Notes: a model not told the origin generated them from the letters alone. Positions 16,485 to 25,923 are shown, counted from the stretch's first letter. The stretch: DNA of 64,000 nucleotides from Candidatus Nitrospira nitrificans (GCF_001458775.1 NZ_CZPZ01000014.1:1-64000), one strand, 5' to 3'. Program-made: numbers and translations.

Positions 16485-18059
16485 GTGGCAGAGATCACTA
16501 TGTTTCCACATGTGCGGATTGGGGCGGGTCGTACCGTGAGATGGGCCGCCATGGCGTTGGTGGCTCTGTTCTCACTGAGCGGGTGCCTCATCAAACCCCA
16601 TGCGTTGAACAAGGAAGACGTGAAGGCTCGAATGGTGAAAGATTTCCAGGCGATTTCATCGGTTGAAGAGCCGGTCGTGGGGCCGATCAGCCTCTATGAG
16701 GCCGTCGCGCGCGCGTTGAAGTACAACTTGGACGCGAAAGTCAAAACCATCCAAGTGCAGCTGGCGCATCAACAGCTCAATATTGCGCACTATTCCTTGC
16801 TCCCCCAGCTCTCGGCCAATGCCGGGTTTGATGGGCGTAATAACTTCGCCGGTGGTGTCGGACAATCGATCGTCACCGGCCGCCAAGCGGTTGAACCGTT
16901 CACCTCCGCCGAGAAGAACATCGTCTCCGGGAATCTTGCTTTGAGTTGGGACGTGCTGGATTTTGGGTTGTCGTTCGTACGTGCGCAACAGGCCGCCGAC
17001 AACGTGATGATCGCCGAGGAGGAAAAACGGCGGATCGCCGTCCGCCTCGTACAGGAAGTTCGCAGCGCCTACTGGCGAGCCGTGAGCGCGGAACGGGTGC
17101 TGCCGCGGATCCAGTTCTTGAATGAATCGGTCACCAAGGCGTTGACGAGCGCCCAACGCATCGTCGATCAAAAGCTGCAGGCTCCGCTGACTCCGCTCAA
17201 CTATCAACGGGATCTGCTGAATACTCAGCGGGAGGTGCGACGACTGTTTCGTGAATTCAGTACGGCCAAAACACAATTGGCCTCTATGATGGGGTTGCCG
17301 CCGGGAACGCCGTTTGACCTGGTCATACCTCCGCGGGAAACCGTGGTGCCGGTGATCAACTTGGACAGCGAAAAGATGGAAGAACAGGCGCTCATGCTCA
17401 GGCCTGAGCTGCGCGCCATTGATTACAAGAAGCGTATCAATGCCAAGGAGGTCAAGGCCGTCTTCTTGGAGCTGTTCCCCAGTCTCAAAGTTTCATTCGG
17501 TGGGTATTACAACAGCAACAGTTTCCTTTTCTATCAAAATTGGTTGACCTATGCGGCGCAGGTCAGCTGGAATTTACTGTCTGTGTTTCGAACGCCGGCT
17601 AAGCTCAAGGCGATCGAAGCCCACGGACACATGTTGGATGCCCAAAGTATGGCGTTGAGCTTGTCCATTCTGACGGAGGTGCACGTCGGCGCGGCGCAGT
17701 TCGTCCACGCCAAAGAGGAATATCAGGATGCGCGGAATTATCAGCGAACACAGGCGGCGATCGTCGAGCACACAAAGAATATGTGGATCACGCAAAGGAC
17801 AAACGATCTCACGTTGATCCGAGAGCAAGTCAATGATGTGGCCGCCGATGTGCGATTGGACGCCGCGCGATCGGGATTGGAAACAGCGTACGCCACTTTG
17901 ATGGCGTCGCTCGGAGAGGAGGCCGTTCCAGCGGCGCCAGGCGAACAAAGCCTGGCTCAACTCGCCGATTCGATCAGACAATATTGGGAACCCAGTGGGT
18001 TTACGATGTCGGAGGAGGAAAGGAGCTCGGCCGGTCATGCGATACCAGTGGCGCAATAG
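16485..18059 (+). CDS. TolC-family outer-membrane channel lipoprotein
   Basis: A 524-residue outer-membrane efflux channel. A lipoprotein signal (MALVALFSLSGC) near residues 22-34 suggests lipidation, as in NodT-type channels. Two long helical hairpin repeats follow, e.g. SLYEAVARALKYNLDAKVK and SAYWRAVSAERVLPRIQFL, then LRPELRAIDYKKRINAKE and WNLLSVFRTPAKLKAIEA. The start is a GTG at 16485; an in-frame ATG at 16500 is an equal alternative. It overlaps the HlyD gene by 23 bases. As the exit duct of an envelope-spanning complex it probably works with the adaptors encoded next. No ABC or RND pump gene accompanies it. Confidence 0.9.
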   Translation: MAEITMFPHVRIGAGRTVRWAAMALVALFSLSGCLIKPHALNKEDVKARMVKDFQAISSVEEPVVGPISLYEAVARALKYNLDAKVKTIQVQLAHQQLNIAHYSLLPQLSANAGFDGRNNFAGGVGQSIVTGRQAVEPFTSAEKNIVSGNLALSWDVLDFGLSFVRAQQAADNVMIAEEEKRRIAVRLVQEVRSAYWRAVSAERVLPRIQFLNESVTKALTSAQRIVDQKLQAPLTPLNYQRDLLNTQREVRRLFREFSTAKTQLASMMGLPPGTPFDLVIPPRETVVPVINLDSEKMEEQALMLRPELRAIDYKKRINAKEVKAVFLELFPSLKVSFGGYYNSNSFLFYQNWLTYAAQVSWNLLSVFRTPAKLKAIEAHGHMLDAQSMALSLSILTEVHVGAAQFVHAKEEYQDARNYQRTQAAIVEHTKNMWITQRTNDLTLIREQVNDVAADVRLDAARSGLETAYATLMASLGEEAVPAAPGEQSLAQLADSIRQYWEPSGFTMSEEERSSAGHAIPVAQ

Positions 18060-18816
18060 CGTGATGGTGCCGGTGTTCCTTGCCGCCGTCGTGGGTGTCC
18101 CTTCGACCGGATGGTCGAAAGGGGACCAAACGGCTCACATCACACGGGTGGATCATGGTGTCGCGCGCGGAATCGTCAAGGCGGCGGCACAGGCGGTGCT
18201 CTATGCTCAAGTCCAGGGACGCGTCAGCATGCTTCCATACAAGGAAGGGCAACGGTTCGAAAAAGGGCACATGCTCGTCCAAATCGACTGTGACAAGTAC
18301 CAGGCTGAGCTGGCGGTCGCCATCGCCGAACACGAGGTCAAAGACAAAGTGTACAAGAACAACGTCGAACTCGGGAAACTCAATGCCGTCAGTAACCTCG
18401 ACCTGGAAACGTCGGAGGCGGAAGCCAAAAAGGCATCGGCTTCGATTCGTGTCGCGGCGGTCAATGTGAAAGGGTGCCAGATTGCGGCTCCATTCGGCGG
18501 CCGTGTCGTCAGTGTGATGGTCAATGAACATGAGAATGTGTTTCCCAACGACAAGTTGATCAGTTTGTTGGATGACAGCAGCCTGGAGATCGAGCTGGTG
18601 CTGCCGTCCTCATCACTGTCCTGGCTCAAGCGGAAATCGCCGTTTACCTTTGTCGTAGATGAGACTCGCCGGAAGTATCCGGCCAGGATCAAAGAAATCG
18701 GGGCGTCGGTGGATGCCGCCAGTCAGACAATCAAGGTGATAGGGGCCTTCGAGAAATTACTGCCGGAGGTCTTGGCCGGGATGAGCGGCACGGCGCAATT
18801 CGTAGAGCAACCGTAA
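18037..18816 (+). CDS. HlyD-family periplasmic adaptor protein
   Basis: A 259-residue membrane-fusion protein. It has a cleavable-looking signal (VMVPVFLAAVVGVPSTGWS), a biotinyl-lipoyl-like half-motif (LYAQVQGRVSMLPYKEGQ) and a short coiled-coil hairpin. The second half-motif is CQIAAPFGGRVVSVMVNEHE, followed by a beta-barrel. Such adaptors bridge inner-membrane machinery to TolC. I chose ATG 18037, downstream of GGAGGAGGAAAGGAG, over an in-frame start at 17995 inside tolC. The next gene follows after three bases. Confidence 0.85.
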   Translation: MRYQWRNSVMVPVFLAAVVGVPSTGWSKGDQTAHITRVDHGVARGIVKAAAQAVLYAQVQGRVSMLPYKEGQRFEKGHMLVQIDCDKYQAELAVAIAEHEVKDKVYKNNVELGKLNAVSNLDLETSEAEAKKASASIRVAAVNVKGCQIAAPFGGRVVSVMVNEHENVFPNDKLISLLDDSSLEIELVLPSSSLSWLKRKSPFTFVVDETRRKYPARIKEIGASVDAASQTIKVIGAFEKLLPEVLAGMSGTAQFVEQP

Positions 18817-18819
18817 ACG

Positions 18820-20187
18820 ATGGCCACGACAGTAGAACCCACCACACAACAGCTTCCAACGCTGATTCACCTGGCGGCCCTCACGCACCTGGAGGGGCAG
18901 ATCCGCGCGGCCAAAACGATCCAAGAGCTGCAGTTTCTCTCCGTCAACGAAACCAGACGGTTGATTCCGTATGAGCAGGCCTTTCTCCTCAGTAACCTGA
19001 GTCGGGGGGACGAGGCGTATCGTGTGTTGAATGCGTCGAGCGTCGCCGTCGTGGATCGCGATGCCCCAATGATCGTGTGGCTCGAACAGGCGGTGCAGGC
19101 GCTTCGTCGTGCCGGCGCTCCGAGCGAGCAGCCGATGGTCGTCACGGAAGAGCTGCTGCCTGAATCGCTTCGCGGTGGCTGGCGGGAATTTGTGAAGGGG
19201 CAGGTCTTTTGGTGTCCCTTACAACATCCGGACGAAACGCTCCTGGGAGCATGGTGGTTTGAGCGGGACTTTTCATGGCAAGAGAACGATGTGGCGATCG
19301 TCCATCGGTTGGCTGGGAGCTATGCGTATGCCTGGAAGGCCCTGTCGAGGAAGGAACGAAGTTGGTCGAAGAAGATCAAGCGTCCCACCTGGTGGCTGCT
19401 TCCCGTGGCGCTGATTGCGGCCCTCTGTCTCCCGATCCGGATTTCCGCCGTGGCGCCGGTGAAAGTCATGGCGAAAGACCCGGTGGTCGTAAGCGCGCCG
19501 ATCGACGGCGTCATTGCCGACGTGCCTGTGCATCCGAACCAAATGGTGCAAGCAGGGACCACGTTGTTTCGATACGAAGACACCAACCTGCGAAATCAAT
19601 TTCTGGTCGCAGAGAAACAATTGACCGTCGCTCGAGCAGAACGGAGCCAAGCCATCCAAGGGGGGTTCGGCGATCCGCAGCGCAAGGCCGAGGTGCCGCT
19701 GAGAGAAGCGGAGATGGATCTCCGGCAAACGGAGCTGACGTATGCGAAAGAAATGCTCGATCAAGTTGAAGTGAGCGCGCCGAAGGCGGGCCTGCTTCTC
19801 TATTCCGAGAAATCCGATTGGACCGGCCGGCCTGTCACCGTCGGTGAGCGGATCATGGAAATCGCCGATCCGAAGCAGATCGAATTGCGGATTGATCTGC
19901 CGGTGGCCGATGCCATCGTGCTCAAGGACGGAGCCGATGCCTTGATATTTCTCAACGCGCTCGCGTTGGAATCGTTTCCGGCAACGATCGTCCATGCCGG
20001 CTACCATGCGGAAGTGTTGCCGGGCGACATCCTCGCCTACCGCGTCACTGCGCAACTCGCACAGCCGGATCCGCGCATCCGTATCGGCTGGCAAGGCACA
20101 GCCAAGGTATATGGCGAACAAGGACCGCTCGCCTACTTGCTCCTGCGCAGGCCGCTGATGGCGCTTCGACAATGGATAGGCTGGTAG
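18820..20187 (+). CDS. Membrane-anchored HlyD-type adaptor with GAF-like N-terminal domain
   Basis: A 455-residue protein. Residues 1-185 are cytoplasmic and resemble a degenerate GAF-like fold (ELQFLSVNETRRLIPYEQAF, then GAWWFERDFSWQENDVAIVH). A transmembrane helix (WWLLPVALIAALCLPIRI) lies near 190-207. The periplasmic part holds HlyD elements: VVVSAPIDGVIADVPVHPNQ, a helical hairpin, VSAPKAGLLLYSEKSDWTG and a barrel domain. The spacing of three bases on both sides makes it part of one operon with the adaptor and the M50 gene. It probably forms the inner-membrane side of the export complex; a sensory role for the GAF-like part is inference. Confidence 0.8.
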   Translation: MATTVEPTTQQLPTLIHLAALTHLEGQIRAAKTIQELQFLSVNETRRLIPYEQAFLLSNLSRGDEAYRVLNASSVAVVDRDAPMIVWLEQAVQALRRAGAPSEQPMVVTEELLPESLRGGWREFVKGQVFWCPLQHPDETLLGAWWFERDFSWQENDVAIVHRLAGSYAYAWKALSRKERSWSKKIKRPTWWLLPVALIAALCLPIRISAVAPVKVMAKDPVVVSAPIDGVIADVPVHPNQMVQAGTTLFRYEDTNLRNQFLVAEKQLTVARAERSQAIQGGFGDPQRKAEVPLREAEMDLRQTELTYAKEMLDQVEVSAPKAGLLLYSEKSDWTGRPVTVGERIMEIADPKQIELRIDLPVADAIVLKDGADALIFLNALALESFPATIVHAGYHAEVLPGDILAYRVTAQLAQPDPRIRIGWQGTAKVYGEQGPLAYLLLRRPLMALRQWIGW

Positions 20188-20190
20188 GCC

Positions 20191-22332
20191 ATGATGAACC
20201 CGGGATCACCTGACGCCAAATCGCAGGAACACAAGCTTCCCCCGCTTCGCTCGAACCTCCAATTCAATCGCGGAACCCCGACCCCCGACGGCGTGCCGAC
20301 TTGGACGATCGTGGATCCCATTCGCAACCGGTATTTCCAGATCGAGTGGCCGGTTTATCAGATGATTCAGCGATGGAATGCCGGCACGATCGAGAAGCTC
20401 CATGCCGCGATGGCACGTGAGACGACCTGTCGGACGACCGCCGAGGACGTGGAAGACTTAGTGAAGTTCCTGTATACGAACAATTTGACCGAACAATCCG
20501 CCAGCGGCAAGCATACCGACTACCAAACCCAGGCCCAAGCCGGCCAGCATAATTGGCTGATGTGGTTGGTTCACCACTATCTGTTCATCAAGATCCCCCT
20601 GGTCCATCCGCACAATTTCCTCAGCGCTACCTTGCCGATCGTGGCACCGCTGTACACGGCGACGGCCGGCTGGACGTTCGGCGCTATCGGGCTGATTGGG
20701 CTGATCCTCGTCGGCCGCCAATGGGATGCGTTTGTCTCGACGTTTCTCTATTTCTTCAACTGGCACGGCGCGATTCTCTATGGTCTCTCGCTTGGCGTGA
20801 TCAAGGTGGTTCACGAGCTGGGCCATGCCTATACGGCCACGCGATTTGGGTGCCGCGTTCCCACCATGGGCGTAGCCTTCATGGTCATGATGCCGGTCCT
20901 CTACTCCGACGTGTCGGACTCCTATCGCCTCACTTCAAAACGGAAACGCCTGTTGATTGCGGCAGGGGGTGTCATTGCCGAGTTGGGGCTGGCTGCCGTC
21001 GCATTCTTCGCCTGGGGATTTCTGCCTGAAGGCACCGCACGAAGCATCGCGTTCATCGTCGCCACGACCAGCCTGGTGATGAGCCTCGCGGTCAATCTCA
21101 ACCCGCTTATGCGTTTCGACGGCTACTATGTCCTGGCGGATGGGTTAGGGATTCCCAACCTGCAAGACAGAGCCTTTGTGTTTGGACAATGGAAGCTGCG
21201 TACCCTGCTCTTTGACCACCAGAGCGCACCGCCGGAGTCGGTATCGGCTCGCATGCGGCAGACCATGGTGGCCTACGCGTGGGCGATCTGGCTGTACCGT
21301 CTCATTCTGTTTACCGGCATTGCCGTCATGGTGTACCACTACTTTTTTAAAGCGCTCGGCATCATTCTCTTTCTCGTCGAGATTGTGTGGTTCATCGCCA
21401 TGCCGATCGCGCGCGAAATGACGGAGTGGTGGAAAAACCGTACCCTCTATGCCGCATCGGCCCGCACCTGGGGAACAGTCGCTTGCGCGAGTGTGGTGCT
21501 CGTGCTCACACTCGTGCCACTGCGGACGAGCATTTCTATTCCGGCCGTCCTTCACGCCTCGTCCTATGCCACCATCTTTGCGCCGACGCCGGGGCGTCTC
21601 CGACAAGTATTGGTGCACGACGGGCAGGTGGTCAAAGCAGGAGACGCTCTCGTGATCCTGGAGAATCCATCATTGGAGAAGGAAGTCCACCTGGCCGAAA
21701 CCAAAGTCGAGAAATGGGAGTATCGGCTCGGACGCATGGCGGGCTACGGTCAAGATCGTGATCAACGACAGGTCATTGGGGAGTCACTGCGAGCCGTGCT
21801 TGCAGAACTGACAGGGTTGGAAGCGAAACGTGACAACTTGATCTTGAAGGCTCCGATCACGGGGATCGTCCGAGATCGGGCCGATTCACTGACTGTAGGC
21901 CGGTGGATCGACCGGAAACTGCCTGTGGCCTATCTGATCGACGGCACCCATGTCGAGATTGAAGGCCTCGTGCCGGTTGATGAATTGGCCTATGTCGAAG
22001 TCGGGCAACCGGCACGATTCATCCCCTTGGATTTGACCAGGCCATCCATCGAGGCGCGTGTCACAGAGATTGCCGAAGTGGATGAACGTGAGTTTACCCT
22101 GCCGTACCTGGCGTCGATCTATGGCGGCGATGTGCCGGTGCGCAAGGATGACAAGGACCGGCTGCGTCCCGAGATCTCGGTCTATCGTGTGCGGTTGCAG
22201 GTCGATCAGGCAGCCTCGCCTGTCGAGCAAGCCACTGTCGGCCATGTCCAGATCCAGGGCCAGCCATCCAGCGTGGCGCGGAGGGTTTGGGATCAGACGG
22301 TCTCGGTCTTGATCAGGGAAAGCGGGTTCTAG
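20191..22332 (+). CDS. M50 site-2 protease/HlyD fusion with PqqD-like N-terminus
   Basis: A 713-residue inner-membrane protein. Residues 10-95 resemble a PqqD/RRE-type winged fold (YFQIEWPVYQMIQRWNAGTI). The site-2 protease domain follows, with zinc motif HELGH at 208-212 and the third ligand Asp310 in LMRFDGYYVLADG, plus about ten membrane helices. From about residue 460 a HlyD-type domain appears: FAPTPGRLRQVLVHDGQVV, a coiled coil, and ILKAPITGIVRDRADSLTVG. M50 proteases cut substrates within the membrane. Coupling one to an adaptor and TolC, without an ATPase, suggests proteolytic release of exported proteins. The likely substrates are the two anchored repeat proteins encoded next. Confidence 0.85.
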   Translation: MMNPGSPDAKSQEHKLPPLRSNLQFNRGTPTPDGVPTWTIVDPIRNRYFQIEWPVYQMIQRWNAGTIEKLHAAMARETTCRTTAEDVEDLVKFLYTNNLTEQSASGKHTDYQTQAQAGQHNWLMWLVHHYLFIKIPLVHPHNFLSATLPIVAPLYTATAGWTFGAIGLIGLILVGRQWDAFVSTFLYFFNWHGAILYGLSLGVIKVVHELGHAYTATRFGCRVPTMGVAFMVMMPVLYSDVSDSYRLTSKRKRLLIAAGGVIAELGLAAVAFFAWGFLPEGTARSIAFIVATTSLVMSLAVNLNPLMRFDGYYVLADGLGIPNLQDRAFVFGQWKLRTLLFDHQSAPPESVSARMRQTMVAYAWAIWLYRLILFTGIAVMVYHYFFKALGIILFLVEIVWFIAMPIAREMTEWWKNRTLYAASARTWGTVACASVVLVLTLVPLRTSISIPAVLHASSYATIFAPTPGRLRQVLVHDGQVVKAGDALVILENPSLEKEVHLAETKVEKWEYRLGRMAGYGQDRDQRQVIGESLRAVLAELTGLEAKRDNLILKAPITGIVRDRADSLTVGRWIDRKLPVAYLIDGTHVEIEGLVPVDELAYVEVGQPARFIPLDLTRPSIEARVTEIAEVDEREFTLPYLASIYGGDVPVRKDDKDRLRPEISVYRVRLQVDQAASPVEQATVGHVQIQGQPSSVARRVWDQTVSVLIRESGF

Positions 22333-22355
22333 AATACAGACGTGATCGCGCCAGT

Positions 22356-22473
22356 CAGCTAGTTAGTGGAGGTTAAGGCACATTCGTTTCGTCGATACCT
22401 TCTCGCACCGGACAGAAATTTGCTCGGTTTCAAGAGGGTCTCCAGCATCGACCGTCTTGAGCCGATGAAGACC
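22356..22473 (+). promoter_or_regulatory. Duplicated leader upstream of the first repeat-protein gene
   Basis: A 118-base segment, beginning CAGCTAGTTAG and ending TGAGCCGATGAAGACC, closely matches 25924-26039 upstream of the second repeat-protein gene. The end lies 33 bases before the ATG here and 32 bases there. Shared blocks include GCACATT, CCGGACA, GGTTTCAAGAGG/GGTTCAAGAGG and CAGCA. It may be a common promoter or 5' untranslated control element. Confidence 0.6.
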
Positions 22474-22506
22474 TGACAGGCCATCTCAATTCCCAGGTAC
22501 GCCGTC

Positions 22507-25500
22507 ATGCTTTTTCGTAAGAAGCCAAAACCGACCTCAGCGGATATCAAGCCCCAGCCGGCTCGAGAGACGCCCGAGACTCCGAGAACAAAACAATCCC
22601 TGCTTTCACTCGAACCGCGACTCATGTTCGATGCAGCCGCGGCAACCACGGCGGCCGAGGTGAATCAAGAACAAGTCGCGCAGGAGCAAGCCGAGTCGGC
22701 TGTGTCCGCGGAAGGCAGTGGCGAGCCAAACATGGGAGTGAGTGAGTCACAAGCACTGCTTCAAGCCATTATGACCTATAACTCCGGCGAGTCCACGACA
22801 GAAGTGGTCTTCGTCGATCCGACCGTGCCCAATTACCGAGAACTCCTGAACGGGATGAACCCCAACATTGAAGTGATCATGTTCGACGGTGGGCAAGACG
22901 GGGTCGAGCAGATGGCAAGCGCGCTGGCCGGACGCACCGGTATCGACGCCATTCACGTGATATCACATGGTGACGTCGGCGCGCTGCAGCTCGGCACCGG
23001 CACGCTCAACATCGACAGTATGTCGGGACAGTACGTCGACGAACTCGCCACCATCCGACAGGCGCTGTCAGGGCAGGCCGACATCCTCGTCTACGGCTGC
23101 GACTTTGCGGAAGGGGACGTGGGGCAGGCTGCCGTCAACCAGCTTGCGTTGTTAACGGGGGCCGATGTCGCGGCCAGCACTGACGACACGGGGTATGCCG
23201 GATTGGGCGGCGATTGGGACCTGGAGATTCAAACAGGGACCGTCGAAACAGAGGTGGCCATCGACTACCATACTCAGGTTGATTGGGTCGGCCTGCTTGC
23301 CGGTGAAACGCCTCCGACCATCACGAACTTGAGTGGTGACACCCGGGCATACAGCGAAGGGGCGGGGGCGGTGGTCATTGAGAGCGGCAACGCGGTGGTG
23401 GCGGATGTGGATAGCACGAACTTCGACACCGGGACCCTCAGCGTCTCGATTCCGGCCGGGGGCGACCCGGCCGAGGACGTGCTGAGCATTCGGCATCAAG
23501 GGACCGGGGTGGGGCAGATCGGGGTGAGCGGCAGCACCGTGACCTACGGGGGCGTGACCATCGGGACAGTTACGGGGGGCAGCGGCGGCAGCAATCTCGT
23601 CATCACGTTCAACGCCAGCGCCACGCCGACGGCGGTCACGGCGCTGGTGAGGAACATCACCTATCAGAACACCGACACGGCTGCGCCGACCACGGGGGCG
23701 CGCACCGTGCGGTTTGCGCTGACCGATGGCGATGGCGGCGCCAGTCCGACCTATGACACGACGGTGACGGTCACGGCCGTCAACGATGCGCCGACAGATC
23801 TTTCATTGTCGGGCGACACGGTGGCGGAGAATGCCAGTAATGGTACCGTGGTGGGAATCGTCAGCGGGACGGACCCGGACAGCGGGGACGCTAAGACGTA
23901 TAGCTTGACGGATACGGCCGGCGGCCGCTTTGCGATCAACAGTGCGACGGGTGAGATCACGGTGGCCGATGGCAGTTTGTTGAACTACGAAACAGCCATG
24001 AGTCATAGCGTGACGGTGCGGGTGACGGATAGCGGGGGCTTGACCTATGACGAAGCCTTCACGATTAACCTGATAAACGTGAACGAAGCGCCGACGGGGG
24101 CCGATGCGACCGTGACCGTCACGGAGGATGCAGCGCATACGTTCACCAGCGGCAACTTTGGGTTCAGCGACGTGGACGCCGGGGACAGTCTGAGCGCGGT
24201 GCGGATCGACACGCTGCCGGGGGCCGGCATGCTCACGCTCTCGGGGACTTCCGTGACGGCAGGACAGATCATCACGGTGGCCGATCTTACAGCGGGCAAC
24301 TTGGCCTTTACACCATCGGCCGATGCTAATGGGACGGGCTATGCCACCTTCACCTTCTCTGTGCGGGACAGCAACAATGCCTACGATGCCACGCCCAATA
24401 CCCTGACCATCGATGTCACGCCGGTCAACGATGCGCCCATGGTGGCGGTGAACTCCGGAAGCACGGTTGCAGAAGGCGGGACCGATACGATCGGCAGTGG
24501 CGAGTTAACCGTGACGGACGTCGAGCATGCGGCGGCGCAGTTGACCTATTCCATCGGAACGGGTCCGGCGTATGGACGGCTGGAGCTCACAACCGCTCCT
24601 GGAGTTTCGACGAGTACGTTCACCCAAGCCGATATTGCCGCGAATCGTCTGGTCTATGTGCACGACGGATCTGAAACCACCAGCGACAGTTTCACGTTTA
24701 CTGTAAGTGATGGGGCAGGGGGAACACTGGGCGCGACGACTATGACTCTGACGATCACCCCCGTGAATGATACTCCCACCATTACGAGTGGCGGTGGTGC
24801 ATCAACTGCGGCAGTCAATGTGGCGGAGAATGTCAGTGCCGTCACGATTGTGACCGGCGCTGACGTGGATCTGCCGGCGCAGGCCCTCACGTACGACATC
24901 AGTGGTGGGCCGGATCAGGCGTTGTTCACGATCGATGCCGTCACCGGTGCGCTGAGTTTTACCGCGTCTCCCAATTTCGAGGTGGCCACCGATGCGAACG
25001 GCGATAATGTGTATGTTGTGCAGGTACAAGTGATCGATAGCCAAGGGGCCAGCACGACACAGACCATTCAGGTGACGGTGACGGACGTGGCAGAGAGGAC
25101 CCCAACGACTTCGCTTATCCCACCAGTGCTGCTGCCGACAACACCGCCGAGTCAGACTGGTCCAGGGCTGGTTGCTTCAAGTCCATTGAGTCCGAGTCCA
25201 GCCGAACCATCGACAGACGCATTTTCTCCGTCTCCGATATTGCCCGGCTCACGCGTGAGGACAGCGGACTTTCGTCCGCCGAGCCCGGTCCTGCTCGCGA
25301 CCGATTCACAGGCCGACCGCAGTGATTCCCGCCTCTCCGACGACCTAAGAAAGCCGATGAATCCGGCCAAGGACCAGCCCCTCTTTACGGTGCTGCCGGT
25401 TGAGCCGGCTCCGGTACTCGTGCCTGAACCGCCAGAAGGACAGCCGTCCGTGAGCGAGCTCTTACTGGCCAAGCTCGACGAGCTGGCCGTCTCGTTGGAT

Positions 25501-25740
25501 CACACCGTTGGGGTGTCCGAAGAGCGGCATGGGTTGATCACTCGGATTGTGGCGTTAACGGGCACGACATTGTCCGTCGGGTTTATCTCCTGGGCCATCC
25601 GCAATGGGGCCTTACTGGCTGGATTCAAGGCGACCCTGTCACCCGGCGGCACGCTGGCCCGCAGCAGGTCGGTACGATCAGCCGAAGTGAGCATGAACGC
25701 CGGCGTGAAGAAGCCAAGCGCAAGCGGCAGCGTGAAATGA
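22507..25740 (+). CDS. LEPR-motif/DUF4347 cadherin-like repeat protein with C-terminal membrane anchor (1077 aa)
   Basis: Large predicted surface protein. The N-terminus is basic without a Sec-type signal, then the motif SLEPRLMFDAA (LEPR at 35-38). DUF4347 spans about residues 95-262, with ISHG (His154) and YGCDFAEG (Cys198). About 600 residues of cadherin-like and VCBS-like repeats follow, joined by TVTAVNDAPT-type linkers. A CSPG-type repeat (ADIAANRLVYVHDGSET) and a Pro/Ser-rich stretch come next. A hydrophobic helix (IVALTGTTLSVGFISWAIR) lies near 1010-1038 and a basic tail ends the protein. There are no RTX nonapeptides and no sorting Cys. I infer that it is exported by the adjacent TolC/HlyD/M50 system and held by the C-terminal helix. 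Confidence 0.85.
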   Translation: MLFRKKPKPTSADIKPQPARETPETPRTKQSLLSLEPRLMFDAAAATTAAEVNQEQVAQEQAESAVSAEGSGEPNMGVSESQALLQAIMTYNSGESTTEVVFVDPTVPNYRELLNGMNPNIEVIMFDGGQDGVEQMASALAGRTGIDAIHVISHGDVGALQLGTGTLNIDSMSGQYVDELATIRQALSGQADILVYGCDFAEGDVGQAAVNQLALLTGADVAASTDDTGYAGLGGDWDLEIQTGTVETEVAIDYHTQVDWVGLLAGETPPTITNLSGDTRAYSEGAGAVVIESGNAVVADVDSTNFDTGTLSVSIPAGGDPAEDVLSIRHQGTGVGQIGVSGSTVTYGGVTIGTVTGGSGGSNLVITFNASATPTAVTALVRNITYQNTDTAAPTTGARTVRFALTDGDGGASPTYDTTVTVTAVNDAPTDLSLSGDTVAENASNGTVVGIVSGTDPDSGDAKTYSLTDTAGGRFAINSATGEITVADGSLLNYETAMSHSVTVRVTDSGGLTYDEAFTINLINVNEAPTGADATVTVTEDAAHTFTSGNFGFSDVDAGDSLSAVRIDTLPGAGMLTLSGTSVTAGQIITVADLTAGNLAFTPSADANGTGYATFTFSVRDSNNAYDATPNTLTIDVTPVNDAPMVAVNSGSTVAEGGTDTIGSGELTVTDVEHAAAQLTYSIGTGPAYGRLELTTAPGVSTSTFTQADIAANRLVYVHDGSETTSDSFTFTVSDGAGGTLGATTMTLTITPVNDTPTITSGGGASTAAVNVAENVSAVTIVTGADVDLPAQALTYDISGGPDQALFTIDAVTGALSFTASPNFEVATDANGDNVYVVQVQVIDSQGASTTQTIQVTVTDVAERTPTTSLIPPVLLPTTPPSQTGPGLVASSPLSPSPAEPSTDAFSPSPILPGSRVRTADFRPPSPVLLATDSQADRSDSRLSDDLRKPMNPAKDQPLFTVLPVEPAPVLVPEPPEGQPSVSELLLAKLDELAVSLDHTVGVSEERHGLITRIVALTGTTLSVGFISWAIRNGALLAGFKATLSPGGTLARSRSVRSAEVSMNAGVKKPSASGSVK
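23314..23766 (+). repeat. Long coding repeat unit, copy A
   Basis: A module of about 150 codons (YSEGAGAVVIESGNAVVADV to VRFALTDGDGG) recurs at about 29157-29644 and 31881-32368 in the neighbouring gene. The B and C copies are nearly identical at DNA level; this copy has diverged further. Recombination between the copies would change the length of the proteins. Confidence 0.75.
24440..24900 (+). repeat. CSPG-type coding repeat, near-identical to the one at 33660-34110
   Basis: The stretch encoding QLTYSIGTGPAYGRLELTTA and ADIAANRLVYVHDGSET is nearly base-identical to the copy in the 3' part of the second repeat-protein gene. The identity continues through synonymous positions, which indicates recent duplication or gene conversion. 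Confidence 0.75.
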
Positions 25741-25923
25741 GCGCGTTCCACTCCACTCGCTCTGTCATGAAGTAGCCTTCATTGAATCAATAGGCCGACT
25801 CTCCCGGATGGTCGGCGTGCCGGGACCGGTTCGAAATTGGAGGCGGTGTGATGACCACCTCCTGTCTGCTGCCCCTGGAGTTAGCTTTTATAGCCAGGGG
25901 GTGAAAGGAGGCCCAGCTTCTTT
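25741..25923 (+). other. Intergenic DNA with two consecutive hairpins between the repeat-protein genes
   Basis: Hairpin 1 spans 25839-25862 (GGAGG-GGT pairing with ACC-CCTCC). Hairpin 2 pairs CCCCTGG at 25872-25878 with CCAGGGG at 25894-25900. They are followed by GTGAAAGGAGG, which resembles a strong ribosome site. A nine-codon open frame (MKGGPASFS, GTG start near 25901) ends in the TAG inside the second leader. Together this could be a terminator or attenuator; no riboswitch class was recognised. Confidence 0.4.

Noticed and set aside
22356-22473. The duplicated leader as a c-di-GMP riboswitch
   Set aside because: It shares GCACA with that class but lacks the remaining conserved core and the tetraloop-receptor layout.
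25820-25860. TTCGAAAT-type segment as part of a tRNA
   Set aside because: No acceptor stem, anticodon arm or CCA context; the match is limited to a few bases.
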